From Osmia lignaria lignaria (lineage: Eukaryota; Arthropoda; Insecta; Hymenoptera; Megachilidae), in contig NW_027478162.1 of the NCBI RefSeq assembly GCF_051020975.1, forward strand, positions 17,174,001 through 17,238,000: a stretch of DNA of 64,000 nucleotides, read 5' to 3'. Below the pieces are notes generated by a model. The model saw only the letters and a program-made list of their open reading frames with translations, did no database searches and was not told where the DNA came from. Positions 61,228 to 64,000 of the stretch are shown here, piece after piece (positions within the stretch are counted from its first letter, which is position 1; each line of letters starts with the position of its first letter). A program made the position numbers and the translations under genes.

Positions 61228-62515
61228 TCAGATGCGTAGTTCTCGAGATATATCAAGATATTTAAAAGTTCCGAAGCCGCACCAACATAATAGAGATACA
61301 GAAACACCGTGGCCCCTTTCTTTGAGATAACTCTGCACTATTGCGAGCTGCAAATGCCACTTCCAGCTTAGCTGTGCAGAAGAAGAACAACAAGAAGAAG
61401 AAATATCTCGAAATATGTCCGTTAGGCCCCTTCCCTTGAGATAAATGTGCAAATATCTCGGAAACGAAGCGAGCTATGGCAAAATGTTAAGAGACCTTTT
61501 TTGTAGAGAATTAAGTTTCCTACTATTTATGTTCTATGATATTTTTTGATCAGATGCGTAGTTCTCGAGATATATCAAGATATTTAAAAGTTCCGAAGCC
61601 GCACCAACATAATAGAGATACAGAAACACCGTGGCCCCTTTCTTTGAGATAACTCTGCACTATTGCGAGCTGCAAATGCCACTTCCAGCTTAGCTGTGCA
61701 GAAGAAGAACAACAAGAAGAAGAGATATCTCGAAATATGTCCGTCAGGCCCCTTCCCTTGAGATATATCTGCAAATATCTCGGAAACGAAGCGAGCTATG
61801 GCAAAATGTTAAGAGACCTTTTTTGTAGAGAATTATGTTTCCTACTTTTTATGTTCTATAATATTTTTTGATCAGATGCGTAGTTCTCGAGATATATCAA
61901 GATATTTAAAAGTTCCGAAGCCGCACCAACATAATAGAGATACAGAAACACCGTGGCCCCTTTCTTTGAGATAACTCTGCACTATTGCGAGCTGCAAATG
62001 CCACTTCCAGCTTAGCTGTGCAGAAGAAGAACAACAAGAAGAAGAAATATCTCGAAATATGTCCGTTAGGCCCCTTCCCTTGAGATAAATGTGCAAATAT
62101 CTCGGAAACGAAGCGAGCTATGGCAAAATGTTAAGAGACCTTTTTTGTAGAGAATTAAGTTTCCTACTATTTATGTTCTATGATATTTTTTGATCAGATG
62201 CGTAGTTCTCGAGATATATCAAGAAATTTAAAAGTTCCGAAGCCGCACCAACATAATAGAGATACAGAAACACCGTGGCCCCTTTCTTTGAGATAACTCT
62301 GCACTATTGCGAGCTGCAAATGCCACTTCCAGCTTAGCTGTGCAGAAGAAGAACAACAAGAAGAAGAAATATCTCGAAATATGTCCGTCAGGCCCCTTCC
62401 CTTGAGATATATCTGCAAATATCTCGGAAACGAAGCGAGCTATGGCAAAATGTTAAGAGACCTTTTTTGTAGAGAATTATGTTTCCTACAATTTATGTTC
62501 TATGATATTTTTTGA
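61228..62515. repeat. Dimeric higher-order repeat, 644 bp x 2
   Basis: Units start at 61228 and 61872. Each has a monomer preceded by gttctataatat and ending in gttagg and gataaatgtgc, then one preceded by ctactatttatg and ending in gatatatctgc. The second unit differs in its second monomer by atcaagaaattt and by having gaagaagaaatat instead of gaagaagagatat. Confidence 0.87.
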
Positions 62516-64000
62516 TCAGAAGCGTAGTTTTCGAGATATATCGAGATATTTAAAAGTTCCGAAGCCGCACCAACATAATAGAGATACAGAAACACCGTGG
62601 CCCCTTTCTTTGAGATAACTCTGCACTATTGCGAGCTGCAAATGCCACTTCCAGCTTAGCTGTGCAGAAGAAGAACAACAAGAAGAAGAGATATCTCGAA
62701 ATATGTCCATCAGGACCCTTCCCTTGAGATAAATCTGCAAATATCTCGGAAACCAAGCGAGCTATGGCAAAATCTTAAGAGACCTTTTTTGTAGACAATT
62801 ATGTTTCCTACAATTTAGGTTCTATGATATTTTTTGATCAGAAGCGTAGTTTTCGAGATATATCGAGATATTTAAAAGTTCCGAAGCCGCACCAACATAA
62901 TAGAGATACAGAAACACCGTGGCCCCTTTCTTTGAGATAACTCTGCACTAGTGCGAGCCGCAAATGCCACTTCCAGCTTAGCTGTGCAGAAGAAGAACAA
63001 CAAGAAGAAGAAATATCTCGAAATATGTCCGTCAGGCCCCTTCCCTTGAGATAAATCTGCAAATATCTCGGAAACGAAGCGAGCTGTGGCAAAATGTTAA
63101 GAGACCTTTTTTGTAGAGAATTAAGTTTCCTACTTTTTATGTTCTATGATATTTTTCGATCAGAGCCGTAGTTCTCGAGATATATCAAGATATTTAAAAG
63201 TTCCGAAGCCGCACCAACATAATAGAGATACAGAAACACCGTGGCCCCTTTCTTTGAGGTAACTGTGCACTATTGCGAGCTGCAAATGCCACTTCCAGCT
63301 TAGCTGTGCAGAGGAAGAACAACAAGAAGAAGAAATATCTCGAAATATGTCCGTCAGGCCAGTTCCTTTGAGCTGAATCTGCAAATATCTCGGAAACGAA
63401 GCGAGCTATGGCAAAATGTTAAGAGACGTTTTTTGTAGAGAATTAAGTTTCCTACTTTTTATGTTCTATGATATTTTTCGATCAGAGGCGTAGTTCTCGA
63501 GATATATCAAGATATTTAAAAGTTCCGAAGCCGCACCAACATAATAGAGATACAGAAACACCGTGGCCCCTTTCTTTGAGATAACTCTGCACGATTGCGA
63601 GCTGGAAATGCCACTTCCAGTTTAGCTGTGCAGAAGAAGAACAACAAGAAGAAGAAATATCTCGAAATATGTCCGTCAGACCCCTTCCCTTGAGATGAAT
63701 CTGCAAATATCTCGGAAACGAAGCGAGCTATGGCAAAATGTTAAGAGACCTTTTTTGTAGAGAATAATGTTTCCTACAATTTACGTTCTATGATATTTTT
63801 TGATCAGAAGCGTAGTTTTCGAGATATATCGAGATATTTAAAAGTTCCGAAGACGCACCAACATAATAGAGATACAGAAACACCGTGGCCCCTTTCTTTG
63901 AGATAACTGTGCACTAGTGCGAGCCGCAAATGCCACTTCCAGCTTAGCTGTGCAGAAGAAGAACAACAAGAAGAAGAAATATCTCGAAATATGTCCGTCA
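62516..64000. repeat. Right edge: more divergent monomers
   Basis: Monomers start at 62516, 62838, 63160, 63482 and 63804; the last is cut by the window edge. Private or rare changes are denser than elsewhere: ccatcaggaccc, gacaattatg, atttaggttc, gagctgtggc, tttttcgatcagagccg, ttgaggtaactgtgc, tttttcgatcagaggcg, cacgattgcg, cagaccccttcc, gaataatgtttcc, tttacgttc and gaagacgcacc. The array continues past the end. Confidence 0.85.

Larger units (their letters stand above)
1..64000. repeat. Satellite DNA array, 322-bp monomer, about 199 head-to-tail copies
   Basis: The landmark tgatca recurs every 322 bp (or 319 bp) from about position 109 to the end, for example at 431, 753, 1072, 1394 and 1713. 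Every copy has the same orientation and there is no unrelated sequence between copies. Twenty monomers are 319 bp long because they lack one GAA triplet, and three are 321 bp because of single-base deletions. Monomers differ mostly by shared point variants rather than random noise, which is the mark of unequal crossing-over and gene conversion within an array. Arrays like this are known from centromeric, pericentromeric and subtelomeric heterochromatin of eukaryotes; which of these applies cannot be decided here. I do not recognise the family by name. No gene, tRNA, rRNA, CRISPR array or transposon is seen in any part of the window. Confidence 0.99.

Noticed and set aside
112..63706. Some 185 minus-strand frames of 73-84 codons with the same predicted peptide, as a repeated small-protein gene family
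   Set aside because: They are the satellite monomer read in one frame. Most have no ATG, there is no recognisable domain, and nonsense variants are amplified with the array. Annotating them as CDS would be misleading.
1..64000. CRISPR array
   Set aside because: The unit is 322 bp and repeated over its full length. There are no short repeats with unique spacers and no cas genes.
1..64000. CENP-B box
   Set aside because: I looked for the nTTCGnnnnAnnCGGGn pattern on both strands of the typical monomers and found no match.
1..64000. Telomere repeats, rDNA, tRNA genes or retroelement ends
   Set aside because: No telomere-type short repeats were seen, and the regular 322-bp phase leaves no room for other elements.
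151..64000. The GAA/CAA tract as a triplet-repeat expansion
   Set aside because: The tract stays at about 26 bp and varies by only one triplet (322 against 319 bp) across the window. There is no expansion.
1..64000. Assembly artefact caused by repeated joining of one read
   Set aside because: Monomers carry many distinct and linked variants and the block lengths differ in a consistent way, so simple artificial repetition is unlikely. Exact copy numbers could still be wrong and need spanning reads.

Overview
The whole 64 kb window is one uninterrupted tandem satellite DNA array. The repeating monomer is 322 bp, with a 319-bp form that lacks one GAA triplet. About 199 consecutive copies all lie in the same orientation. 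I see no protein-coding gene, RNA gene, transposon insertion, inversion, spacer or flanking unique sequence. The window starts and ends inside a monomer, so the array continues beyond both edges. A long head-to-tail array of this kind is typical of eukaryotic centromeric, pericentromeric or subtelomeric heterochromatin. The species cannot be named from this sequence. The monomer is about 39% GC by hand count and is not depleted in CpG (12 observed, about 12.5 expected in one monomer), which fits a lineage with little germline CpG methylation, such as many arthropods and other invertebrates. That is a weak inference.

Monomers differ at a limited set of diagnostic positions and behave as mosaics. 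There are two head types: A has atgcgtagttctcgag, and B has aagcgtagttttcgag. There are three common middle types: I is ctattgcgagctgc, II is ctagtgcgagccgc, and III is ctattgcgagctgg followed by cagttt. Several tail types also exist. Following these variants along the window reveals nested higher-order repeats (HORs) and larger tandem duplications.

Layout. (1) 756-2678: a 641-bp dimer, three times. (2) 2038-8787 and 8788-18113: two tandem copies of one macro-segment, 6,750 and 9,326 bp, whose difference of 2,576 bp is exactly eight monomers lost or gained at two identifiable chimeric monomers. (3) 15219-21005: a 1,929-bp six-monomer HOR, three times in tandem, with a fourth phase-shifted copy at 6859-8787. 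(4) 21006-25828: mixed monomers with small dimers. (5) 26470-about 31500 and 34833-about 39520: a second macro-duplication, separated by 963-bp trimers and a 2,892-bp repeat. (6) 43521-49635: repeats of 1,608 and 2,254 bp, including monomers with an internal stop. (7) 50280-55109 and 55110-59295: a third macro-duplication (15 versus 13 monomers). (8) 59940-62515: a recurrence of an upstream block and a 644-bp dimer. (9) From about 62700 to the end, monomers carry more private substitutions.

Nearly every monomer contains a minus-strand open frame of 73-74 codons, which a gene finder could report as some 185 small genes. I treat it as non-coding. It mostly begins at TTG rather than ATG, it does not read through because 322 is not a multiple of 3, and two separate nonsense variants have been amplified within the array. 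I found no new enzymatic, defence or mobile system. What merits attention is the nested amplification history, which can be read directly from the variant sites.
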